Shown here piece by piece: positions 36,449-44,805 of a stretch of DNA of 64,000 bases. The position numbers and the translations under genes were made by a program. The notes under the pieces are model-generated. The model did no database searches. It was not told the DNA's origin and saw only the letters and a program-made list of their open reading frames with translations. The stretch comes from Thraustochytrium sp. TN22 (Eukaryota > Sar > Bigyra > Thraustochytrida > Thraustochytriidae). Every line of letters starts with the position of its first letter. Within the stretch, counting starts at the first letter, position 1. The stretch lies in contig JABLUY010000126.1 in the NCBI GenBank assembly GCA_013306675.1, positions 1 to 64,000 of the forward strand. Direction: 5' to 3'.

Positions 36449-38323
36449 ATGGCGGCGAGCGAGGCGGAGCTGGAGAACTGGACGTGCCCGATCCTGCAGA
36501 CGGTGATGCGCGACCCGGTGGTGGCCGCGGACGGGCACACGTACGAGCGTGCGGCCATGGAGGAGTGGTTCCGCAGCTGCCGCGACGCGCAGCCGACGTC
36601 GCCCATGACGGGGTTCCCGCTGCAGAGCCGCATCCTCTTTGCGAACCACAACCTGCGGAGGTCCATCGCGGACTACGTGGCGCGCCACCCCGAGGTGGAG
36701 AAGCAAATGACGACCAAGGAGGAGATCGCCGAGATGGTGCGCCGCTTCCGGACCGCGGAGGCGCGGCCTGACTCGCCGCCGCTCATCGACCTGCGCTCCG
36801 AGACGGAGATTGCCGCGGACGCCAAGGCGGCGGCGCAGACAGCGGCGACCGCGCGCGCCGTGGTGACCGTGGTGGACCCGCCGCGCGCGCCTGGGGCCGG
36901 CGCGGCGCCCGTGGCCGCGGCCTCGCCCGTGGCGGCGCCCGGGTCAGCCGCTGGCGCCATCGCCGCGGCGGCCGTGGCGGCTGTCACATACACGCTGGAA
37001 CCGCCGTCGACGCTGCTGGTGGGCTCGCGCATCAGCCACCACAGCCAGTCGAACGAGCTCGCCATGCTCGAGGCGGACGAGACCGGCGTCTTCGCGCCGC
37101 GCGCGAGCGTGCGGCTGGATAGCTCCGATACGTTCACGTGCGCTTCCATGCTGCGCATCCCGAGCGTGGACGCAGTGCGCAGTATCGGCCGTCAGTACGT
37201 GGTGGTGGGCGGCTCGTCCGGCTCGCTGGCGGTCTGGTCCTACGCGCACCGCGGCGGGGCGCAGCTCGACCGCGTGCGGCTGAATCCGGAGATGCGCAAC
37301 GCACACGCCGAGGGCGTCACCTGTGTGACGAGCTGGCCGCACAACGCTCTGGATCCGGATGCGGCGGCACATCCGCTCATCATCAGCGGTTCGCGCGACC
37401 GCTCGCTCAAGCTGTGGAAGGCGGACACCCCGGAGGCCGGGCCTGGCGGGGCTTGGGCCTTCGGCCACGAAGCGACGCTCGAGCACCACACGGACTTTGT
37501 CAACTGCTGCGAGGTAGAGGCGGCCTCCGGGTCGCTCCTCTCGGGCGGCGGCGACTGGAAGGCCTGCCTCTGGGACCTGCAGCGCCTCGACGCCGGCTGT
37601 GTGAGCGAGTTCGAGGCCCACTCGTATGCGGTCCGCTGCTGCTCGTGGTCCACTTCGGGCCAGCAGGCGGTGAACGGCTTCACGTTCGGGGCGCGCGCCG
37701 GCGCGGGCGCCAGCGCAGCGGGCAGCGACGGCCTGCGCACCTGCTTCGCGACAGGCGGCGACGACGAGATGGTCTACGTCATCGACCCGCGCGCGGGCTA
37801 CGACGGCAAGGTGGCGCAGCTGCGCACGGGCGCGGCGGTGCTGAGCGTATGCTGGGGGCCTACGGACGACGCTCCGGGCGCGCTCCCGTGGCTCGCCGCA
37901 GGTGGCGGCGTGCCGCTGGACTCCTTCAACGCGAGCTCGGACAACATCGGCGGCTGGATTCGCATCTGGGACCCGCGCATGTGGAAGGCGGTGGGCGACT
38001 GCTGCAGCTACGGCACGGACCCGCTCATGTCACCCTCGGGGGCGCGGGCGGACCCGCAGGCGTCGCAGTGCCGCCTGCAGTCCGAGAAGCGCGCCAGCTC
38101 CGGCTGGGAGACGGACAAGACGCGCGAGGCACACACAACCATGGTGTCTGGCCTCTCGCCAGCGCGCTTGCGCGACGGCACCATCGCGCTCGCCAGCGTC
38201 GGCGAGGACCACAACGTGCGCCTGTGGAGGTTGCCCCGCGGTCCGGCCGACAGCATGCTCAAGCCGGTCTATCTGCAGAGTGTCCCGATGCGCTTTGGCC
38301 CTTGCTACGTTGGCTTGCTCTGA
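36449..38323 (+). CDS. U-box E3 ubiquitin ligase with WD40 repeats
   Basis: 624 residues from ATG 36449. The U-box spans about 7-80 (WTCPILQTVMRDPVVAADGH, TYERAAMEEWF, SPMTGFPLQ, LFANHNLRRSI), close to the U-box of WDSUB1 and plant PUB proteins; it binds E2 enzymes. An Ala-rich linker (about 115-190) follows. The C-terminal half has WD40-type blades: VVVGGSSGSLAVW, LIISGSRDRSLKLW, LLSGGGDWKACLW, CFATGGDDEMVYVID, GGWIRIWDP and LASVGEDHNVRLW. In animals WDSUB1 has the reverse order (WD40, SAM, U-box), so this is a distinct arrangement. Function: substrate-specific ubiquitylation, target unknown. The gene ends 188 bases from the convergent sulfatase gene. Confidence 0.87.
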   Translation: MAASEAELENWTCPILQTVMRDPVVAADGHTYERAAMEEWFRSCRDAQPTSPMTGFPLQSRILFANHNLRRSIADYVARHPEVEKQMTTKEEIAEMVRRFRTAEARPDSPPLIDLRSETEIAADAKAAAQTAATARAVVTVVDPPRAPGAGAAPVAAASPVAAPGSAAGAIAAAAVAAVTYTLEPPSTLLVGSRISHHSQSNELAMLEADETGVFAPRASVRLDSSDTFTCASMLRIPSVDAVRSIGRQYVVVGGSSGSLAVWSYAHRGGAQLDRVRLNPEMRNAHAEGVTCVTSWPHNALDPDAAAHPLIISGSRDRSLKLWKADTPEAGPGGAWAFGHEATLEHHTDFVNCCEVEAASGSLLSGGGDWKACLWDLQRLDAGCVSEFEAHSYAVRCCSWSTSGQQAVNGFTFGARAGAGASAAGSDGLRTCFATGGDDEMVYVIDPRAGYDGKVAQLRTGAAVLSVCWGPTDDAPGALPWLAAGGGVPLDSFNASSDNIGGWIRIWDPRMWKAVGDCCSYGTDPLMSPSGARADPQASQCRLQSEKRASSGWETDKTREAHTTMVSGLSPARLRDGTIALASVGEDHNVRLWRLPRGPADSMLKPVYLQSVPMRFGPCYVGLL

Positions 38324-38511
38324 TGGCAGCACCAGCACCAGCACCAGCATCAGCAGCCGCAAGCCAGCTAACCTTTGCCAATGTGTACCACCACCAAGAT
38401 CGAGTCGGGGGAAGGCAGCCCCGGCCAAGCAACTTGAAAGACAAGTTCTTATTTACCAATTCAACTCACATATACTTACTCACAGTCAGAATGAGCCTTC
38501 CAACACATCCA
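38324..38511. other. Convergent 3' spacer, U-box gene / sulfatase
   Basis: 188 bases that must contain both 3' UTRs. A short CAGCAC/AGCACC repeat follows the U-box stop. ACTTGAAAG occurs at about 38433, as in two other 3' flanks of this window. Confidence 0.5.
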
Positions 38512-41500
38512 TCAGTCGGCCAGGGCGACGGTGTCCAGCACAAACGGGAAGCGCAAGAGGTCGTGGCGCTCGTGCGAGACAGACTTGGCGCGGCGGTAGC
38601 GCTCGCCGAGCAGAAAGGACGAGTTGGTCATCCACTGACGGCACTGCACGAGCTGCTGGCGGCGCTTGGACACGGCGCTGCGCGACGGTGCAAAGGCGCG
38701 GTCGTAGCGGTCCGAGGCGAGATATGCTTTGAGCGCCTGCGCCATGCGGTCCGCGAGCGGACGGTGCAAGTGGAGCACCGAGGTGGTCTCGGCTGGATCC
38801 CGGACCAAGTCGTACATCTCGAGCGCGTCGAGCCCCTGTGGGACGAGCTGGCGCGGGTCGCGCGGCTCGAGCAGCAGCTTGAAGGCGCCCGCGCGCACCG
38901 CAAAGCGCGGGCTGTGGGCGCGGCAGTCCGCGCCATTCGCCCAGCCGCGGAACTCGAAGAGCAACGTGCGGTCGGCCGTCGCGGCGAAGAGGTCCTCCCC
39001 ATCCCAGGCGGCGCGCGTGGCGGCGCGAACTGGGACGCGCGCGAGGCGCGCCAGCGTCGGGAAGAGGTCCGCAGTCGTGGCGGGCTGCGACCAGAGTGAG
39101 AACGCTGGCATGCCGCCGCCGCGTAGAACGAGCGGCACGCGCAGACCGCCCTCGTAGAGCGAGCGCTTGCCGCCCCGAAAGGGCCCTGCAGAGCCCTGGC
39201 TCGCAAAGTACATGCCCTGGTTCTCCGGCCCGTTGTCCGAGAGGTAGACCACCAGCACCTGGTCGCGCCAGCCGCGGTCGTCGATCCACGCCAGCAGGCG
39301 GCCCACCTGCGCGTCGTGGTCGCGTACGAGCGCGCGGTAGATTTGCAGTGGCACGTGCGGGTCGGCGGCCGGGTTTGGGAAGCCGCCGCGGCCCGCAGCC
39401 GCGGCCGCAGCGCCGGGTCGGCCAGGGAACGGCAGGTCGGCCAGCCCGTAGCCGAGGTGGGCGGCCTGGCCGCGGCCCGGCGCCAGGTTGAGCGGTGCGT
39501 GCGCGTTTTGGAACCAGACATTGACCAAGAACCGCTTCTGGTCGCGCGCGCGGTCGCCCAGGAAGCGGATCGTGCGGTCGACAATGTCCTTTTGCACGTG
39601 TGACGCGAAAAAGAGGTCGTCGTGGTCGTACCTTTCCTCGGCCGACAGCGTCGACTCGGTGGCCGCATACACCTTGACCTCGTCGATGGCGTAGCTGGCG
39701 TGGCGCGGCGAGCGGTGCGCCGCCGGTGGTTCTAGGTTGCCCAGGTGCCACTTACCAAAGTGGCCCGTCACGAAGCCGGCTGCCCGGAACGCGGACGTCA
39801 TGTAGTCGAGCGGTGTCGAGGACACGTTCCGGCTCCTCAGGCTGGCTTCGCCCAAATAGGCCGCAGTGCCAAAGTACGTGCTCTGGCCGGCCGAGGTGGG
39901 CATTTGCCAGTGGATGGCCACCTCGCGTTGGAACGGGTAGCGCCCCGTGAGCAGCGCGGCGCGCGTTGGCGAGCACACCGTGGAGCTCGCGTAAAAGTCG
40001 GAGAGTGCGAGGCCCTCCTGCATGAGGCGGTCTAGCGCTGGCGTCTTGGGCGCAAGCTTGTCGGTATCAGTCTCCAGCCAGTGCGCCGCGTCCGGGTCCA
40101 CAGGGCTCGCACGCAGCGCCGCCACGTCGCCAAAGCCGAGGTCGTCGGCCAGCATGATGACCACGCCGCGCAGGTTGGCGGCTGCCTGGGGCGCCTCCTT
40201 CAGCTCTGTGCGGCCCTGGAAGGTGCGCTGCAGCGCCTCGGCGCACCCGGGGTGCGGCGCGGCGCGCGGCGAGTGGTCAGCGTACGCGTCCGCGTGCCAG
40301 GTGACCAGGTCCTGGCGCAGGGCGTGCTGCGTCGCGACAAGGTCAGGGTGGTCCGCGAGGTTGGCCTGCTCGTAGTGGCCGGTGGTCGTGGAGCGGTCGT
40401 GCACGCGGAAGAGCTCCACGCGCGTCGGTGCGTCCAGAGCGCCCTCAACGCCGGGCTCGAGCAGCAGCTTGAAGCGGTGGTCGCGCATGATGGCGAGGCG
40501 CGGCGCCGACGCGAGGCAGTGGCCAGGCACGGGAAACCGCCACTCCCAGACGAGCGGGTGCGTGCGGGGCCTCGGTTCGTCGGCCTCCACGTGCGTGGAC
40601 GCGAGTAGATAGTCACTCTGGTCCTCGCCGGAGCCGCGGGCGGCGACTTCGTCGGCGGCGCGGCTACCCACAAGCAGAGCGACCGCGGTTGGCGCCCAGT
40701 CCACAGCACCGACCAGGCCGTGCTTGAGCTTGAGCTTGAGCTGAAGCTCGAGCTCGAGCTCGACCTTGAGCTCGGGCTTGAGCGGGAGCGAGACCGAGAG
40801 CGCGGGGCCGGCCCGGTCCAGCGAGCCAAGCGCTGTAGCTCTCGTGTCATTGGCCCACGCATTGCCTTGCGACGACCGCGACGACCGGACAGAACGCCAG
40901 TAGACAAAAGGGACGCGGATGCCACCGTCGTAGAGTGAGCGTTTCTGGCCGCGAAAGTAAGTGGTGCCGGCTGCGTGCGCGTACACCTCGGGAAGCTCCG
41001 GGCCATTGGTGCTGGAGACGGCGGCCAGGACCCGATGCTGGTGGCTCGCGCTCACGGTCAGTCCCAGGACTTCGCGCACGAGTTGCGCGACGAGTTGACG
41101 TTCGCGACGTTTGCTGGCGCGGTGCAGCATGCGCGGGCATGACGCGTAGCGGTGTGGGTGCGTCTTGCGGCGGCGGATGTCCGGACAGGTGGGGGAAGCG
41201 TCGCCCATGCCGGGCACATCGCGCAGCAGCGCGTGTGCCCATGGCGCGGTCTCGAAGGCCACGTCCACCTGCGGCAGCCAGACCTGGACGTAGAAGCGCT
41301 GGCCAGCGGCTACGCAGCGCGCCGCAAAGCTCTTGGCTGCGTGCACGGCCGCCTCTGGGTTTTGCGTGATGAGGTGCTCGTCCGCCACGGCCTCAATGGC
41401 GAGTGGGACGTCCCAGGTGCCGAAGTGGCCCACCCTGACGCCCTCTTCGCGCAGCGCTGCGAGCAGGGTGTCTGTGGGCCTGAGCGGCGGCAGACCGGCA

Positions 41501-41937
41501 GCACCTCGCTCGCGCGCTGGCGACTGCAGCACGCCCAGTTCCATGGGAAAGCGGCCAGTGAGCCAGCCGACCTTGGAGGGGACGTGGTCCGGGCTGCTTG
41601 TCCGGAAGCTACTGAGCGCGGCGCCGCCCGCGGCGCCCACCAAGGTCTGCATCTCACCAAGGTCCAGGTCTCCCGCTCCGGCGTCTTCGAGCAGGACCAG
41701 CACGACGCCATCCAGCGTCGCCGGCTTGGCCTCTGCCCGTGGTGGTGCCGCGGCGGGCTCAGGCTGGCCCAGCACCTTGAGCACGATCACAGGCACGGCA
41801 ACTGCGTCCTGCTCCGGCTTCCAGCCGCGTGTGTGCCACGCCCATGCAGTCGCTGCGCAGAACCCGAGCGCGAGCGCCATCCCCCTGGCCGCGCCTCGCG
41901 GCTTCATCTTTGATTGTGACAGTTTGCTCTTCTTCAT
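38512..41937 (-). CDS. Tandem-domain sulfatase: degenerate first domain, intact arylsulfatase-type second domain
   Basis: 1,141 residues. The N-terminus is a signal-anchor (MALALGFCAATAWAW near 20-34). The second domain (about 585-1141) is a standard formylglycine sulfatase: metal residues in VVIMLADDLGFGD, the modification site VCSPTRAALLTGRYP (Cys 655, C-x-P-x-R), HFGKWHLG, and LSDNGPENQG with FRGGKRSLYEGGLRVPLVL. The first domain (about 55-560) has the same order of elements but key residues are replaced: LVLLEDAGAGDLD for the metal site, DHVPSKVGWLTGRFP with His for Cys and Lys for Arg, HFGTWDVP for HFGKWHLG, and SSTNGPE for SDNGPE. It is therefore predicted to be a pseudo-sulfatase. Secreted or Golgi/lysosomal location is likely; the substrate is unknown. 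ATG 41937. Confidence 0.88.
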   Translation of the reverse strand: MKKSKLSQSKMKPRGAARGMALALGFCAATAWAWHTRGWKPEQDAVAVPVIVLKVLGQPEPAAAPPRAEAKPATLDGVVLVLLEDAGAGDLDLGEMQTLVGAAGGAALSSFRTSSPDHVPSKVGWLTGRFPMELGVLQSPARERGAAGLPPLRPTDTLLAALREEGVRVGHFGTWDVPLAIEAVADEHLITQNPEAAVHAAKSFAARCVAAGQRFYVQVWLPQVDVAFETAPWAHALLRDVPGMGDASPTCPDIRRRKTHPHRYASCPRMLHRASKRRERQLVAQLVREVLGLTVSASHQHRVLAAVSSTNGPELPEVYAHAAGTTYFRGQKRSLYDGGIRVPFVYWRSVRSSRSSQGNAWANDTRATALGSLDRAGPALSVSLPLKPELKVELELELQLKLKLKHGLVGAVDWAPTAVALLVGSRAADEVAARGSGEDQSDYLLASTHVEADEPRPRTHPLVWEWRFPVPGHCLASAPRLAIMRDHRFKLLLEPGVEGALDAPTRVELFRVHDRSTTTGHYEQANLADHPDLVATQHALRQDLVTWHADAYADHSPRAAPHPGCAEALQRTFQGRTELKEAPQAAANLRGVVIMLADDLGFGDVAALRASPVDPDAAHWLETDTDKLAPKTPALDRLMQEGLALSDFYASSTVCSPTRAALLTGRYPFQREVAIHWQMPTSAGQSTYFGTAAYLGEASLRSRNVSSTPLDYMTSAFRAAGFVTGHFGKWHLGNLEPPAAHRSPRHASYAIDEVKVYAATESTLSAEERYDHDDLFFASHVQKDIVDRTIRFLGDRARDQKRFLVNVWFQNAHAPLNLAPGRGQAAHLGYGLADLPFPGRPGAAAAAAGRGGFPNPAADPHVPLQIYRALVRDHDAQVGRLLAWIDDRGWRDQVLVVYLSDNGPENQGMYFASQGSAGPFRGGKRSLYEGGLRVPLVLRGGGMPAFSLWSQPATTADLFPTLARLARVPVRAATRAAWDGEDLFAATADRTLLFEFRGWANGADCRAHSPRFAVRAGAFKLLLEPRDPRQLVPQGLDALEMYDLVRDPAETTSVLHLHRPLADRMAQALKAYLASDRYDRAFAPSRSAVSKRRQQLVQCRQWMTNSSFLLGERYRRAKSVSHERHDLLRFPFVLDTVALAD

Positions 41938-42452
41938 TTGGCCGGCCCCGCCGCACGCGAAGCCTGAGCGAGTCCCACCTCACATTCAACTCCTGGAGAG
42001 AGCGCCTGGCCGCTCGCTGCGGAGGGCCGACGTGCCCGCGCGCCGCTGCGTGGCGCCGGCGGCTGGCCTTGGTTCGCGCTCTGCCGCGCCGCGCCGCGCC
42101 GCGCCGCGCGGCTTGCCGCCAGAGCCTGGAGCCCAACTTGAACGCTCTCTCTGCCCTCTCAGCGGGGCCAACGGGTGTGGGGGGGCCGCCGCAGTGCAGA
42201 ATGAGTAACTTACGAGTACAATGATCCTGGCTCGGCCTTGCTTGCTCGCTCAGCTCTTCGCAGTCACTGCGAGAAGCTGAGAAGAGGCAGGAAAGGAGAG
42301 AAGTAAGCGCCCGCGATTTTGGCGTCAACCGGGAGAGTCTCACTGACGAGTTCAAGTACTTCATCACATCTGACCTTTGGTATCAAGTGGCCAAGCCTTG
42401 TCTGGAACTTGAAGGAGTTTGCAAGTCGGGCCCGAGGCCCGGGCACGTGGTG

Positions 42453-42539
42453 GTGCCCTAGTGGTGGCGCATCGAGGCGTAAGAGCCTAGCAAGCTGGCC
42501 CTCGCATGGCGATGCGCGTTGCCTCCTTTTCCTGTGGCC
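42453..42539 (+). repeat. 87-bp direct repeat, copy 1
   Basis: Aligns without gaps to 43486-43572, differing at about eight positions. It starts GTGCCCTAGTGGTGGCGCA and ends TGTGGCC. Flanking sequence does not match beyond these limits. Confidence 0.88.
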
Positions 42540-43485
42540 CATGATGACTGTGGCAGCGCCACGGGTCTTTCATCAGCAGCAAGCGCTTCGTTCAAAGTCA
42601 ATGGTGCTGGGGTAGGAGCCGTGAAAATCGACAGCAAGCGAGCGATGCGATTGCAGGTGAAAGTGGCAACAGAAAAACCATCATGACACCACTTGCCGAG
42701 GCTCTGGGCCGACTTTGTGCTCTGAGGAAGTGCCAGCGAGCGTGTTTGCAGCGTGAGTTATCGCGCGCTGGTCCCCGGCGCCGGCCGGGTTGGGCAGTGC
42801 GGGGATGACGTTCGCTGGAACTTCGGCTTGCCTTGCCCCTTGAGGCAGTCTCACATGCACTCTCACTCGCAGGAGCAGAGCGCTCTGTGAGGCAAGCCCA
42901 GTCATGCGTACAACAGGACAGGCAAGCGGCACAGGCAGAAAAATTCGATGAGAGAGAGAACTGCTTGCGCAACCCGGCTGAAGAACGATGAAGAAAGAGC
43001 CAACTCTGGCGTGCACACGACCCGTGGTGTCGGGTGCGGAAGACACCACTAGGGACGCAACAGGAAAAGCCTCCCAGGTGCTGTGCACGAAGGAGAGCCC
43101 GGGGCCAAACCAGCCCAGCCCTACCCTGGACTGGTGCTGGCTCTTGGTTGCGATGGCAAGATGATGGTTGCGGCGTGCCTAAGTAGTTGGCACCAAAACG
43201 CCTACAAAGACGTGCACCCACCAGTCGCGGCACGCACCAAGTGCGCATTGCCGCATGCAATCGCCGCAGCTTGGCGCACTCGAGACAAGTGAATTCTCTT
43301 GTGCCTTCGAACACCATCGCCCCTCCAGACAGCGCATATTGCGTCTCTCTTGTCATGTCTCAAATATGCAGCCAAGGGCGTTGTACGCGTGGCGAGCTCG
43401 CGAGCAGCCAAAACAGCCACGATGGTATGAATCACGGCCAGCAACATTGGAGCTGGCACGTTGTTTGCCCCGTAGCGCGTGAGTT

Positions 43486-43572
43486 GTGCCCTAGTGGTGG
43501 CGCACCGAGGCATAAGAGCCTTGCAAGCTGGCCCTCGCGTGGCGATGCGCATTGCCATCTTTTTCTGTGGCC
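43486..43572 (+). repeat. 87-bp direct repeat, copy 2
   Basis: Second copy of the 87-base unit, same orientation, 1,033 bases downstream of copy 1. It lies in the 3' flank of the minus-strand TMX2-like gene, about 90 bases past its stop codon. Confidence 0.88.
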
Positions 43573-43665
43573 AAACTGCGTGCCCGTCCTTGCATGGCGA
43601 AGAGGACTTGTCTCTCTTGCTCTCCCTCCTTTTGTTGAGCAAAAGGCCCATGACAGAGAGCCCAT

Positions 43666-44457
43666 TCACTCGTCTTTGGCGTCGAGCTCAAAAGTGCCGG
43701 CGCTGCGGTCGGAGAGTGAAAAGTAAGTCTCGATGCCGCGCTTCTCGAAGGAAGCCGGGACAGCGTTGCCCTCGGTGTCGAGGGGCGGGACACGGCGCTG
43801 CTCGCGACCGTTCTGGAAGACAATGATGGAGGGGAGCTGGAAGGACTCGAAGTTGGTGTCGATCTTGAGGGCCTTGGCGGCGGCGGGGTCGTCGCCGAGG
43901 TCGATGCGCGCGAAGACCAGGTGCTCGGAGGCGTGCTTGTCGGCGAGCCAGGAGTAGGAGGGGATGAAGTCAGTACAGGACTGGTGGCCGTCGACGCCGC
44001 AAAAGAGCAGGGTGCTGGGCGGGGACTGCTGCTTGGAGCCCTTGGGCTTGCGCTCCAGCGCGGGGAGGTCGGTGCCGGAGATCTTGGTGATCTTGTCGCT
44101 CCACTCGAAGGTGGGCGCGTCCACGACAATGTACATGATGCCGAAGGCCACGAGGTACCAGGTGAAGACCTTGCGGTCGCTGAACCAGGTCAGGTAGAGG
44201 ATGGCGATCTGGCCATACATGATGACGACGGAGATGAAAGCCTCCATGGAGGTGGCTCTGCGGTAGCGCAGCGCGAGGTAGACCGCGAGCGTTGCAAAGG
44301 CCTCGAGCTCGCGCGGCGCGCCAATGTACTTTTCCAGCTGCAGAATGCTGGTGTCGTCCGCCTCGCTGTCCTTGGGCAGCAGCAGCAAGCGCACAGGCAG
44401 ATAGCTGATCAGCGCCAGCGCGCTGACCACGTAGTAGGGCTGCATGAAGGTGTCCAT
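43666..44457 (-). CDS. TMX2: TMX2-like thioredoxin-related transmembrane protein
   Basis: 263 residues from ATG 44457. N-terminal hydrophobic segments at about 9-27, 52-66, 71-90 and 98-113 precede a thioredoxin-fold domain (about 145-240). The position of the thioredoxin C-x-x-C has a single Cys (GHQSC, Cys161), as in TMX2, where it is SNDC. The match continues through TDFIPSYSWLADKH, FARIDLGDD, LPSIIVFQNGREQRR and PPLDTEGNAV (compare RRPQIDKKGRAV). TMX2 sits in the ER/mitochondria-associated membrane and influences redox and calcium signalling in animals. The tail ends AKDE, close to an ER-retrieval signal but incomplete. It is divergent from GDAP2 across 348 bases; the much longer reverse frame extending into GDAP2 is an artefact. 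Confidence 0.9.
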   Translation of the reverse strand: MDTFMQPYYVVSALALISYLPVRLLLLPKDSEADDTSILQLEKYIGAPRELEAFATLAVYLALRYRRATSMEAFISVVIMYGQIAILYLTWFSDRKVFTWYLVAFGIMYIVVDAPTFEWSDKITKISGTDLPALERKPKGSKQQSPPSTLLFCGVDGHQSCTDFIPSYSWLADKHASEHLVFARIDLGDDPAAAKALKIDTNFESFQLPSIIVFQNGREQRRVPPLDTEGNAVPASFEKRGIETYFSLSDRSAGTFELDAKDE

Positions 44458-44805
44458 TGCGCAGGCGGGCCGGCCGCCGGCCGAGCGCCGCTCCTCGCGC
44501 TGCCCCTGCGCTCCTGCGCCGCCCGTCACCCGCGCTGCGTGTGGTGTGCGGCGTCGAAGGCGATGATGCGGCTCTGCTGAGCTCTCCAGGCGCTGACCTC
44601 GTCGGCCCTCTTCGTCGACACCTCCGTTCACATTCACCGGGCCCGACTCCGCCAAAGCACCCGTGCCGCGATCAAATCCGTTCCCTCGGCCAGCCCTCGG
44701 CCTGGGAGACAGCTGCCAGCGCTTCGGCGACGGCGCGCTGGCGGCGCGGCCCGGCCGCTCCCGCTCGCGCCCGCGCTCGCGCTCGCTTGGTCGCCAGTTC
44801 GCTCC
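44458..44805. promoter_or_regulatory. Compact divergent promoter, TMX2-like / GDAP2-like
   Basis: 348 bases between two outward-facing start codons. Leaves little room for two separate promoters, so shared control is likely. GCGCTCGC runs (about 44760-44785) lie directly before the GDAP2 start. Confidence 0.55.

Larger units (their letters stand above)
41938..43665. other. Sulfatase promoter and a lower-GC island with direct repeats
   Basis: 41938-42200 is the GC-rich sulfatase promoter (GCCGC runs at about 42083-42110). From about 42225 to 43660 GC content falls clearly. This part holds two 87-base direct repeats (42453-42539 and 43486-43572). A forward frame without start (42225-42452) reads in a protein-like way, and a reverse ATG-initiated frame of 252 codons (42598-43356) is Ser/Arg/Cys-rich with no domain. 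The right edge is the 3' flank of the TMX2-like gene. I cannot name any gene here. Confidence 0.5.

Noticed and set aside
42453-43572. LTR element suggested by the two direct repeats
   Set aside because: The repeats are too short, and no reverse transcriptase, integrase, gag-like frame, primer-binding site or polypurine tract is seen between them.
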